In this document: positions 8,955 through 16,169 of the stretch, piece after piece
How the letters are laid out: the number at the start of each line of letters is the position of its first letter
Position numbering within the stretch: position 1 is the first letter of the stretch
Source of the DNA: Bacteroidetes bacterium UBA7692
GTDB taxonomy: Bacteria; Bacteroidota; Bacteroidia; Chitinophagales; LD1
Length of the DNA stretch: 18,028 bases
Assembly: GCA_002482725.1 (NCBI GenBank)
Contig: DLGO01000016.1
Span: forward strand, 1-18,028
Direction of reading: 5' to 3'
Translations under genes and position numbers: made by a program
The notes under the pieces: model-generated
The model's database searches: none
The model's input: only the letters and a program-made list of their open reading frames with translations
Told to the model about the DNA's origin: nothing

Positions 8955-8963
8955 GCCTATTTA
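8948..8963. terminator. Perfect 16-bp palindrome at a tail-to-tail gene junction
   Basis: TAAATAGGCCTATTTA is its own reverse complement. It contains the TAG stop of the lipoprotein gene (8952-8954) and the TAG stop of the convergent cytochrome gene (8959-8957). As RNA it could form a short hairpin in either transcript, but the loop would be very tight and no U-tract follows, so a terminator role is only a suggestion. Confidence 0.35.
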
Positions 8964-9361
8964 CAGTTGGCCCATTTCTCTTCCACCCACTTGGAACTTA
9001 CTGTAGTGTCCTTCTGCTGTAGTTCCTGCAGCACGTAGTTCATCACATTGGCCGTCTGTATGGCGTTCAGCTTCACAGGGTACATTATCTGGTCATACTC
9101 AGTGCCATTCACCACTATCGGGTGGTTCATACCAAACTTCAGCCAGCACGGTATGGAATCCAGGTGCTCCATAGGGTAGGTAGTGCCGCTTAGCGGAGGC
9201 ACCAACTTCTTTATACCCTCGCCCTTTTCCCCATGGCAACTGGCGCAGTTTATCTTGTAAAGCGGCTTACCCGGGTGGTCTATGGTTCCCATTACGGTCA
9301 CCAGATACACCAGCATGCCTACTATAGCGAGTATTGGTATGGCTCTCAGTACATACTTCAC
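8957..9361 (-). CDS. Membrane-anchored monohaem cytochrome c
   Basis: A 134-residue class I cytochrome c. An N-terminal membrane helix (about 7-25) may remain as an anchor. The haem-binding CASCH (Cys39, Cys42, His43) is followed by GEKGEGIKKLVPPLSG, typical of small electron-transfer cytochromes. Met93 in QIMYPVKLNA is the likely sixth haem ligand, before the C-terminal helix TANVMNYVLQEL. The start is GTG at 9361, sharing GTGA with the TGA stop of the SCO gene (4-bp overlap), which implies translational coupling. Placed after a SCO copper chaperone, it probably serves a respiratory chain or a copper-containing oxidase whose subunits are not in this window. Confidence 0.92.
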   Translation of the reverse strand: MKYVLRAIPILAIVGMLVYLVTVMGTIDHPGKPLYKINCASCHGEKGEGIKKLVPPLSGTTYPMEHLDSIPCWLKFGMNHPIVVNGTEYDQIMYPVKLNAIQTANVMNYVLQELQQKDTTVSSKWVEEKWANCK

Positions 9362-9996
9362 CTGGCAGCCTCCTGTTTTTCGGCCAGCAATATCCGGATA
9401 TCAGCTATCAATCGCTGGGTGTCCTCGGCCTTAGTACCATCGTAGAAGCCGCGTATCCGCTGCTTTCCATCACATAGTATGAAGTTGCCGCTGTGGGCAA
9501 ATCCACCAGGGCTGTTCGGGTCTTCTTCGGCAGGTGTCAGGTACTTATCCGCCATGGCAAATATTTCTTCCTTGTTCCCTGTCAGGAACTTCCAGATGGT
9601 CCCTTTCACCTCCAGCTTCTGCGAGTAGCGCTTCATGGCGCCTACCGTATCCCGCTTAGGGTCTATGGTGTGCGACAATATGGCAACTCCGGATTGATTA
9701 TAAAAGGAGTCGTTTACCGATATCATATTGGCCTTCATCTGCGCACAAATACTCGGGCAGCTGATGAAGAAGAAGTCCGATACCACTATCTTCCCTTCTA
9801 TATCCTTATTGGTTATCAGCGTGCTATCCTGGTCCCACAGGCCAAAGGTCGGTATCAGGTAAGTGGTCGTATCATTCACTATTTTACCCTCCACCATGCG
9901 CTGAATGCTTGGCACACGTATATCCTGCTTAGCTTCGTTAAGATTGCATGACCCTAAAAAAGCTACGAATAGCACTATGCTCCAAACCTGTTTCAT
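9358..9996 (-). CDS. SCO1/SenC-family copper chaperone lipoprotein
   Basis: A 212-residue thioredoxin-fold protein of the SCO family, which delivers copper to or reduces the CuA site of cytochrome c oxidase. A lipobox FLGSC (Cys17) indicates a membrane-tethered periplasmic lipoprotein. The copper ligands are visible as the CPSIC pair Cys80 and Cys84 plus His168 (FAHSGNF), with the usual IDPKRDT loop at 111-117. Its ATG shares one base with the TGA of the upstream response-regulator gene, and its TGA overlaps the GTG of the cytochrome gene, so all three are probably translated from one message. Confidence 0.94.
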   Translation of the reverse strand: MKQVWSIVLFVAFLGSCNLNEAKQDIRVPSIQRMVEGKIVNDTTTYLIPTFGLWDQDSTLITNKDIEGKIVVSDFFFISCPSICAQMKANMISVNDSFYNQSGVAILSHTIDPKRDTVGAMKRYSQKLEVKGTIWKFLTGNKEEIFAMADKYLTPAEEDPNSPGGFAHSGNFILCDGKQRIRGFYDGTKAEDTQRLIADIRILLAEKQEAAR

Positions 9997-10409
9997 CAGG
10001 CGTGAAAGTACTGCTGCCGTATCTTATCTACAAGCTCTATTGTTAGCGGTTTTGGTAAAAATTCCTTAACCTCAGGATATCCTGCAGCCTTATCTATATC
10101 TTCTTGATAAAGAGAGGATGTAAGCATATAAACTATCGGTAATTTGGCTTTTTGGCCAGATAGTTTTCTGAAGTTATCCAAAAAATCCCACCCATCAGCT
10201 CCCGGAAGGTTCACATCCAGCAGTATCAGGTCAGGAAATTCGTCTGAAACATGCTCAGACATTGAGCTTAGGACCTTTAAGGCATCTTCTACCATGTAGA
10301 ACGACTGAACAGGCGATTGAACGCCTGCTTCCTCCAGGATGACTTTACATAGAAAGTTGTTGGCTTTGTCGTCATCAATAACAAAAACGTTGCGGAGAGT
10401 TTGTGTCAT
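9996..10409 (-). CDS. Stand-alone response regulator receiver (CheY/Rcp1-like)
   Basis: A 137-residue single receiver domain with no output domain. The acidic pocket Asp12-Asp13 (VIDDD), phosphoacceptor Asp65 (LILLDVNLPG), Thr97 (MLTSS) and Lys120 (LPKPL) are all present, so it should be phosphorylatable. The long beta3-alpha3 segment resembles Rcp1-type receivers paired with bacteriophytochrome-like or PAS kinases. It follows the PAS histidine kinase by 7 bp, its likely partner, and its TGA overlaps the SCO start codon by one base. With no DNA-binding domain it must act through protein contact or phosphorelay. Confidence 0.95.
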   Translation of the reverse strand: MTQTLRNVFVIDDDKANNFLCKVILEEAGVQSPVQSFYMVEDALKVLSSMSEHVSDEFPDLILLDVNLPGADGWDFLDNFRKLSGQKAKLPIVYMLTSSLYQEDIDKAAGYPEVKEFLPKPLTIELVDKIRQQYFHA

Positions 10410-10416
10410 AAGCTAG

Positions 10417-12345
10417 TCAGATTGGTAGTGATAAAATAAATGTCGTGCCTTTATCAATTTCGCTTTCTACTAAAATACTCCCACCTAGTGCTTCGGTTTG
10501 TACTTTAACCAGGTACAGTCCGATTCCCTTGCCGTCGGTGTGGGTATGAAAACGTTTGTAAAGGCCAAACAATTTACTATTGTTCTTTGCAATATCTATG
10601 CCCAAACCGCTATCTACAAAAAATATTTTTAACTTTTTTTCACCAACCTCCACATTTATAGCTATTTCCAGCGGTCTTGTACAGTGCCTGTATTTTATAG
10701 CATTACTGATTAGGTTGTATAATATGCTGGTAATGTAGCTTTTAACGGTATATAATTTAGGCGCCTTTCCATAGTCTGTTTTTATGGTAGCTCCGGACTC
10801 TGCTATTTGCATTTCCAGTGTTTTCAGCACCTGCCTTATAGCCACATCCAGGTCCACGTCCTCTTTTATGTTGCTTACATTAGACCCTATGTGCAGTATA
10901 TGGCTCAGGTCGCGCAGTACTTCTTCCAGGTTTTCGGCGCTTTCCCTTATGTTTTGTATCACCTCTTCATTTCTGGCGGTATGTTTCAGCGTCTTGTCAT
11001 ATATGCCGGTTAACCCTATCAGGTTAGTTACAGGCGCGCGCAGGTTGTGCGATACTATATAATTGAACTGTTGCAGGTCTTTATTGCGTTGTAGCAGGTC
11101 TGCTATCAGCTTCTTTCGCTCTTCCTCCTGTAATTTCAGCTGGGTTATGTCCTGCGTCACTCCTGCTATTTTCAACGGCTTGCCTGTAGCATCCCTTATT
11201 ACGCTAACGGTTGTTTCTGCGTACTTTATGTTGTCATGGCTATCCAGTATCCTGTATTGTACCGACTCAGATACCGCTGTGCCATCCAGCATTTGTTCTT
11301 TATGTTTTTTCACTATCCCTCTGTCTTCAGGGTGTATCCTTGCATCAAAATAGCTATCGTCTATACCTGCCTTTGGTTCCAGGTCAAATATGGTGAAGAT
11401 CATATCGCTCCAAGAGGTTACCCCCGTTTCGCAATCATACAGCCAGTTGCCCAACTTTCCTATGCGCTGGGCTTCCAGTAGTTCTGCCTGCTTGGCTTTT
11501 AGTTCCTGTGTACGCTCAGCTACCTTATTCTCTAGTATCCTGCTCAGGTATTTTTGTTCTTTTTCTGCAGTTATCTGCGAGGTTATATCTCGGTGCGTTG
11601 CCCTGTAGCCAATTAGCTTACCATGCTCGTCCGATATTGTCCTTGCGCGCGAATCTACCGTTATCGCCTCCCCGTTCTTCTTTATAATATGATGAATGGT
11701 AGCATTTTGCTCGCCATTATGCGCATCAAAAGTTTTGCTGGCCTCCACAATTCGCGGCAATTCCTCAGGCAACAGTAGTTCTGCTATCCTTCGGCCCACC
11801 AGTTCTTCTGGCGCGTAGCCCAGTATATCCTCCACCTGCTTACTCACAAAAGTGAATACCCCCTTATCATTCAGCTCAAAAATGTAGTCGGTGCTGCACT
11901 CTACTATATCGCGAAACCTATGTTCACTTTTTTCCAGTTCCAGCTTTGCATTTTCTACCTCGGTTATGTCTATAAATGCCACTATCACCCCTATTATACC
12001 CCTTTCTCCCGAGGTATAGGGTGCCATGCGCTTCATGTAGTGCTTGCCTTGTGTGGTGGTCACCTTGCCACGGTAGCGGTTGCCTGTTTCAAATATCTTG
12101 TTGGCATAGTACGTCACATCACATTCGCTGAAGTAGCCTTCCACCTCGCTTATTTTTTTTCCGAGGCTCTCATTCGATATGTTATATAGCTCTTTGGTTT
12201 TAGATGAAAAGAACTGTATTTCCAGATTTTCATTCAGTAGGTACGCAGCAGAACCTGCCGTTGTCAGCACCTCATCTATCTCATGTTTCAGTTCCAGCAA
12301 ACCCAGCGGCGGTATCGACAGCAGGTTTTTGTTAAATAATTTCAT
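10417..12345 (-). CDS. Cytoplasmic multi-PAS sensor histidine kinase
   Basis: A 642-residue kinase with no membrane helix or signal peptide, so it should sense from the cytoplasm. Three PAS modules are readable: about 24-130 (ending FIDITEVENAK), about 141-258 (ending HRDITSQ) and about 296-402 (PAS_3-like, ending VTQDITQ). A coiled coil (about 260-295) links the second and third. The H-box is IVSHNLRAPVTNL with His433. The ATPase domain has N544 and N548 in the N-box, DSGLGID (578-584), and GKGIGLYLVK (605-614), all intact. It heads the operon with the receiver, SCO and cytochrome genes. The ATG at 12345 has a -7 box 16 bp upstream. The ligand is not determined; haem or redox sensing by a PAS module is possible given the downstream genes, but no diagnostic residue was found. 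Confidence 0.94.
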   Translation of the reverse strand: MKLFNKNLLSIPPLGLLELKHEIDEVLTTAGSAAYLLNENLEIQFFSSKTKELYNISNESLGKKISEVEGYFSECDVTYYANKIFETGNRYRGKVTTTQGKHYMKRMAPYTSGERGIIGVIVAFIDITEVENAKLELEKSEHRFRDIVECSTDYIFELNDKGVFTFVSKQVEDILGYAPEELVGRRIAELLLPEELPRIVEASKTFDAHNGEQNATIHHIIKKNGEAITVDSRARTISDEHGKLIGYRATHRDITSQITAEKEQKYLSRILENKVAERTQELKAKQAELLEAQRIGKLGNWLYDCETGVTSWSDMIFTIFDLEPKAGIDDSYFDARIHPEDRGIVKKHKEQMLDGTAVSESVQYRILDSHDNIKYAETTVSVIRDATGKPLKIAGVTQDITQLKLQEEERKKLIADLLQRNKDLQQFNYIVSHNLRAPVTNLIGLTGIYDKTLKHTARNEEVIQNIRESAENLEEVLRDLSHILHIGSNVSNIKEDVDLDVAIRQVLKTLEMQIAESGATIKTDYGKAPKLYTVKSYITSILYNLISNAIKYRHCTRPLEIAINVEVGEKKLKIFFVDSGLGIDIAKNNSKLFGLYKRFHTHTDGKGIGLYLVKVQTEALGGSILVESEIDKGTTFILSLPI

Positions 12346-12360
12346 ATAGCTCTAATAGCA

Positions 12361-12368
12361 CAAATTTA
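12361..12368 (-). promoter_or_regulatory. Candidate -7 box for the PAS kinase operon (TAAATTTG)
   Basis: On the minus strand TAAATTTG matches the Bacteroidota -7 consensus TAnnTTTG exactly, 15 bp upstream of the kinase ATG at 12345, which gives a very short leader. The -33 region is not a clear match. It lies next to the repeat array. Confidence 0.5.
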
Positions 12369-12464
12369 GAATATTTGGTTTGAAAACTGTATCCCTCTTG
12401 TAGCAGGGCATTTTTTTGTCTTATCAGGTGGAGTTTTCATTACATTTTTTGACTATTTATTTTA

Positions 12465-12484
12465 CGTATAAATCACGTATAAAC
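12465..12484 (+). repeat. Paired CGTATAAA box, unit A
   Basis: Two CGTATAAA words start 11 bp apart (CGTATAAA-TCA-CGTATAAA) and are followed by CC. This is the best conserved part of every repeat unit. Spacing of about one helical turn suggests a protein contacting one face of the DNA. Confidence 0.75.
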
Positions 12485-12681
12485 CAATGTCCTGCTTTTG
12501 GGTAAATCCATGGCACATTATTGACTATAAAAAAATGGCCTTAGATAAGGTTAAAATCCGGCTGTTTTCTTAAACTACCTTGATTATATATTAAGAATAT
12601 GTAATTGTTTGTCTGAAATTGATAATCGCTTTTGCCTTTACTCTGATAACCCGAATTGAACTTTTTTGATCATTCACCTCC

Positions 12682-12701
12682 CGTATAAATCACGTATAAA
12701 C
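12682..12701 (+). repeat. Paired CGTATAAA box, unit B
   Basis: Identical to the unit A box over CGTATAAA-TCA-CGTATAAA, 217 bp downstream of it, again followed by CC. Confidence 0.75.
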
Positions 12702-12869
12702 CTAAGCACACTTTTTGAGTATTGCTTTGAACTAAAATTGATTATCCGGCCATACTACTTTTGACAATTTTTTTCCCGTAGTCAAACCAGATATCGCTAC
12801 TCAAAATTGATAATCTATTTTGCACTTATTCTGATAACCGGGATAACCTTTTTTTGACTATTCGTTTTA

Positions 12870-12889
12870 CGTATAGATCACGTATAAAC
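12870..12889 (+). repeat. Paired CGTATAAA box, unit C
   Basis: Same box with one change (CGTATAGA in the first half), 188 bp after the unit B copy. Confidence 0.75.
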
Positions 12890-13056
12890 CCTGCACACAT
12901 TTTGGGTATCGATTTGAACTAAAATTGATCATCCCGCTAGACTATTTTTGATGATTTCTTTCCTCCGGTCAAAAGACATATAGCTATTCAAAATTGATAA
13001 TCTCTTTTGTCTTTATTCAGATAACCGTAATAACCTTTTTTTAATTAGTAGTTTTC

Positions 13057-13076
13057 CGTATAAATCATGTATAAAC
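13057..13076 (+). repeat. Paired CGTATAAA box, unit D
   Basis: Same box with one change (TGTATAAA in the second half), 187 bp after the unit C copy. It is followed by a TTGAAAATTGATTATC block, after which the repeat breaks off. Confidence 0.72.
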
Positions 13077-13278
13077 AGGTGTCATTTTTGTGCTTGGCTT
13101 TGAGTTGAAAATTGATTATCTTTTTTGATCTGGAGATGCATTCTCAGAGATTTCTTTTATTATATAGGTGTTTTTTTGGTGAAATTAATTTGTATTGTGT
13201 TTAACCATTTAAATTAGTCATGTCAACGAATAACCTTAAACTTTATTTTTCTTGCTAACAATTTTTGCAAATAAGAAT

Positions 13279-13300
13279 AAACCATGATTTTGTATGGTTT
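13279..13300 (+). promoter_or_regulatory. Hairpin upstream of the PIN-like gene
   Basis: AAACCAT (13279-13285) and ATGGTTT (13294-13300) are perfect inverted copies around an 8-base loop, 90 bp before the gene's ATG. The pairing extends outward with one bulge. It could be an operator or a transcript hairpin; nothing decides which. Confidence 0.3.
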
Positions 13301-13319
13301 TATTATTAAAAATTAAAGA

Positions 13320-13327
13320 TATGTTTG
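13320..13327 (+). promoter_or_regulatory. Candidate -7 box for the PIN-like gene (TATGTTTG)
   Basis: TATGTTTG fits TAnnTTTG and lies 63 bp before the ATG at 13391. The region is so AT-rich that a chance match is possible, and no clear -33 element is seen. Confidence 0.35.
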
Positions 13328-13390
13328 TGATCTTTAATGATGAGAAATTTTCGATAATAGAATAAAAGATTAAATAGTTACTGTTCCACT

Positions 13391-15433
13391 ATGAGAAATG
13401 AAAGTGAGGATTATAAATTACTTGCCTCGTTGGCTGTTTTTAGAGAATTATACGATGCGGAGAAAGATGTATATGGTATTATTTCTGTTTTTATAAATGA
13501 TTTGATTAAATCAAACAGCTTGTATTTCTTTACTTTAGAGGAAATTACAAATAAATTGAATTCAACATTTGAATTTGATATCCCAGATGCGGTTGTAAAA
13601 ACATCTTTAGGAAGGCTTAAGTATATTGCGAAAGCAGATAAAATTTATTCTGTGGTGGATATTTCCAAGGTAAATGCCACGGAGATTGATGAGAAGAAAA
13701 AAATTGTCATAAGCAATAATGATAATATTATTCATGAGTTGTATAATTTTATTGAAGAAAAGCAAAATTTAAAATTATCACAGACGGACAAAGAAAAGGT
13801 TACGCATTCTTTTTGTTGTTTTTTAGTTGATGAGAGTAATGGAGATCAGTATATAGAATTTATCACAGCATTTATACTTCAAAATGAATCTAAATCAATA
13901 TTTAAAAATCAATTAAATTTAATCAGGGAGGGCGTAATATTATACAGTGGAATAAAGTATAATAATAACCTTAATGATATTGGTGCTTGGAAAACGGAAC
14001 TAACTATTTTTATTGATACGGAAATTTTGTTTCACTTAGCAGGATTTAACGGAGTATTATTTCAAAATTTAGCTGAGGACTTTATGTCTTACGTTAAGGA
14101 AATAAATAGTAAAGCAAAGCGTTCTCTAATTCAATTACGTTATTTTGATGAAGTTAAGGATGAAATTGAAGCTTTTTTTACAAAAGCCAAATACATACTT
14201 GATGGTAAGGAGAGGTTGATTCCCAAAGGGACAGCTATGATTTCAATTTTAAATGGATGCAAAAAGCAAAGCGACATTCAACAAAAAAGGTCTGATTTTT
14301 ATTACTTACTTAAAAGTGAAAAAATTGAATTGGATGATTATGAAGGATATTATGATTTAGATAATCATAAGTATAATATTGAAAGCCAAGTTCTGATTAA
14401 AAAAGTATCGGAAGAGTTACACGTTGATCCTTCTTCATACTTTCGTTTTTTGAATTATGTTTCAATTCGTAGAAAAGAAGCTAATTCTAATAATTTCGAG
14501 AACATCTCATGTATTTTACTCTCCGGAAATTCAATGATGCTAAAAATTGCTTGGAATGACTCATTAAAGCTTTCCGGCGATGTTCCTTTAGCAACTAGTT
14601 TAAGCTTTTTAACCAATAAATTTTGGTTTAAACTGAATAAAGGATTTGGCAAAACCTCATTACCAAAATCATTCGATGTAATCACTAAGGCCCAAATTAT
14701 TCTGTCAAAAATTTTAAATGATTCAGTTTCAGAAAAATATTCAGAATTACAGAAAGAGTTTAGGAATGGAACTTTGAATGAAGATTTGGCGAAGTCTAGA
14801 TTGTTAGATTTAAGATCCCAAGTTCGTAGGCCAGAGGAGATAAAAAATGACGTAATCAATGATGTTCTTTTTTCAATTACTGAAGATGATTTAGCAAGAT
14901 TTAAGCGCGAGGGTGAACACTTTAGGGTAAAAGCTAAAAGCCATGAAGATGAGAATGTTAAATTGATTGATCAATTAAAACAAAAGTCGGAACGAGAATT
15001 GCAGATTCAAATAGATATGAATAAGTCAATTTTGAGTGAAAAGAAAAATCTGGAAGATATTTTGACTACCCAACATCTAGTAATTCAAACCCGAGCAGAA
15101 AATCGATATAAAAATTTCAAACTTAAAATAGCTGCAGTAATAATTATCTATGTAGCTGCAATTCCATTATTAATCTATCGGTTTAAGTGGGATAGTGTTG
15201 AACCATATACCTATTTCTTTAGCATTTTTGGATTAGTGATTCCAGTTTTATGGTGGTTAATTTTTGAAGATGAAATTAATCCGATTACATATATGAAAGG
15301 GAAGAAGCTACAATTTTTAGAGGAAGAGTTTTATATTGATAAATTTGATAGAGCACAACTTCCATTAATTCGCGAGTCAATCAAAAAAATCAGCAATGAA
15401 ACAGAATTGTTGATTAAAGAAAAAGAAAGTTAG
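13391..15433 (+). CDS. Uncharacterised wHTH / PIN-like / coiled-coil membrane protein
   Basis: A 680-residue protein I cannot name. The first 90 or so residues (FTLEEITNKLNSTFEFDIPDAVVKTSLGRLKYI) look like a winged helix. A PIN-like nuclease core may start at TELTIFIDTEILFHLAG, where Asp209 and Glu211 take the place of the usual DTN; acidic YFDEVKDEIE (251-260) and the strand ISCILLSGN (372-380) would follow in PIN order, then PLATSLSFLTNKFWFKLNKGFG (399-420). A lysine/glutamate-rich coiled coil covers about 500-570. Two membrane helices (about 579-597 and 606-625) leave a cytoplasmic tail of about 55 residues. The gene is visibly AT-rich, with AAA, ATT, TTA and AAT codons, unlike its CTG- and GGC-using neighbours, which suggests transfer. 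It stands alone: repeats upstream, a convergent gene 33 bp downstream. A defence-type effector is possible, but this is inference. Confidence 0.8.
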   Translation: MRNESEDYKLLASLAVFRELYDAEKDVYGIISVFINDLIKSNSLYFFTLEEITNKLNSTFEFDIPDAVVKTSLGRLKYIAKADKIYSVVDISKVNATEIDEKKKIVISNNDNIIHELYNFIEEKQNLKLSQTDKEKVTHSFCCFLVDESNGDQYIEFITAFILQNESKSIFKNQLNLIREGVILYSGIKYNNNLNDIGAWKTELTIFIDTEILFHLAGFNGVLFQNLAEDFMSYVKEINSKAKRSLIQLRYFDEVKDEIEAFFTKAKYILDGKERLIPKGTAMISILNGCKKQSDIQQKRSDFYYLLKSEKIELDDYEGYYDLDNHKYNIESQVLIKKVSEELHVDPSSYFRFLNYVSIRRKEANSNNFENISCILLSGNSMMLKIAWNDSLKLSGDVPLATSLSFLTNKFWFKLNKGFGKTSLPKSFDVITKAQIILSKILNDSVSEKYSELQKEFRNGTLNEDLAKSRLLDLRSQVRRPEEIKNDVINDVLFSITEDDLARFKREGEHFRVKAKSHEDENVKLIDQLKQKSERELQIQIDMNKSILSEKKNLEDILTTQHLVIQTRAENRYKNFKLKIAAVIIIYVAAIPLLIYRFKWDSVEPYTYFFSIFGLVIPVLWWLIFEDEINPITYMKGKKLQFLEEEFYIDKFDRAQLPLIRESIKKISNETELLIKEKES

Positions 15434-15466
15434 GAGTGAAATTTTAGTACTATCCTATCTTGTATT

Positions 15467-16093
15467 CTACTCACACCCCTCCCCACCCTTAAAATAACTG
15501 ATACCCGCCTGCTGTATCAGGCTCTTTACCAGTTCTACCTTTCCCAGGCAAAAATCCCCTGTGCTTTTAAGGGGTAAAGTAGTGCGTCTTGTATTTTGCT
15601 CAAAGCAAAATTCTATAGCGGCAATTACCTTATCCGCCTTATCCAGGAATACTATGGCGTGCTCAGGCTTGTTGCAGCTTTCTACCGCCGGAAAAAAAGT
15701 AGTGCCTTCCGCAATATTATAATTGTACAGTATATCAGTAAGCCCATTTATCTGCTCTTCCGTCAGCGTTATCTGCTGCAATACTTTCGAAGCGTTTATG
15801 GTGTCATTGGTCAGGGGGGCTTTCCCTAAGCTACAATCAAAAGCAATCACCACTACTTTTTGCGCCTTACCAAATGGAAATGTCTTGCGCCTTTGCTGTT
15901 CGCTCCGTGTGCCATTGTAGTGGCACCTGCCGTCTCCGGCAGTCACATCACCCTGCCCCGGGCCTTGCGGCTCCTGGCTGAAAGCAGTTGTCTGTGCTCC
16001 GGCTACTAACAGAATCAACAATACAATTGAGCGTATAGGTGATAGTATGGTTTGTTGAATCGTAAATTGATAGGCCATGATGTGTAATTGCAT
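15467..16093 (-). CDS. Secreted Cys-containing hypothetical protein
   Basis: A 208-residue protein with an N-terminal hydrophobic stretch (about 22-39, RSIVLLILLVAGAQTTAFSQ) ending in a signal-peptidase-like site, so export to the periplasm or beyond is likely. The mature part has six Cys residues (57, 87, 140, 163, 182, 207), consistent with disulphides, and mixed alpha/beta character. No family is recognised. A second in-frame ATG at 16078 shortens the N-terminal region by five residues. A TATACTTTG sequence on the minus strand (16103-16095) lies only one base before the first ATG, so if it is the promoter the 16078 start is the real one. It converges with the PIN-like gene and lies downstream of the broken hydrolase on the same strand. 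Confidence 0.8.
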   Translation of the reverse strand: MQLHIMAYQFTIQQTILSPIRSIVLLILLVAGAQTTAFSQEPQGPGQGDVTAGDGRCHYNGTRSEQQRRKTFPFGKAQKVVVIAFDCSLGKAPLTNDTINASKVLQQITLTEEQINGLTDILYNYNIAEGTTFFPAVESCNKPEHAIVFLDKADKVIAAIEFCFEQNTRRTTLPLKSTGDFCLGKVELVKSLIQQAGISYFKGGEGCE

Positions 16094-16169
16094 GCAAAGT
16101 ATATAATTACCTCTATAGCCTTAGGCGGTACCTTACAATGCAACAATATTTTGCAATAGCATTCCGCTA

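Larger units (their letters stand above)
12411..13121. repeat. Array of degenerate tandem repeats, 187/188-bp period
   Basis: Noncoding AT-rich DNA built of related units: a partial tail at about 12411-12443, unit A 12444-12660 (217 bp, with about 30 extra bases in its middle), unit B 12661-12847, unit C 12848-13034 and a truncated unit D from 13035. Anchors repeat in phase: the CGTATAAA box pair starts at 12465, 12682, 12870 and 13057, and AAATTGATAATC starts at 12616, 12804 and 12991. Each unit opens with a T-run, carries the box pair, then (B-D) a TTGAACTAAAATTGATTATC-like block, then (A-C) AAATTGATAATC and a GATAACC-rich end. Units B and C look about three-quarters identical by eye. The period is not a multiple of three, so this is not a coding repeat. 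Function is unknown: protein-binding array, tandem small RNAs or a decayed duplication are all possible. Confidence 0.85.

Noticed and set aside
9493..9951. 152-codon plus-strand frame opposite the SCO gene
   Set aside because: The minus-strand SCO protein shows intact copper motifs here, and the plus-strand frame has no family character.
12411..13121. CRISPR array
   Set aside because: The units are about 187 bp and degenerate throughout, with no short identical repeats separated by unique spacers and no cas genes.
12411..13121. Retron or reverse-transcriptase-linked RNA
   Set aside because: No reverse transcriptase motif (such as YxDD) is encoded by the neighbouring genes.
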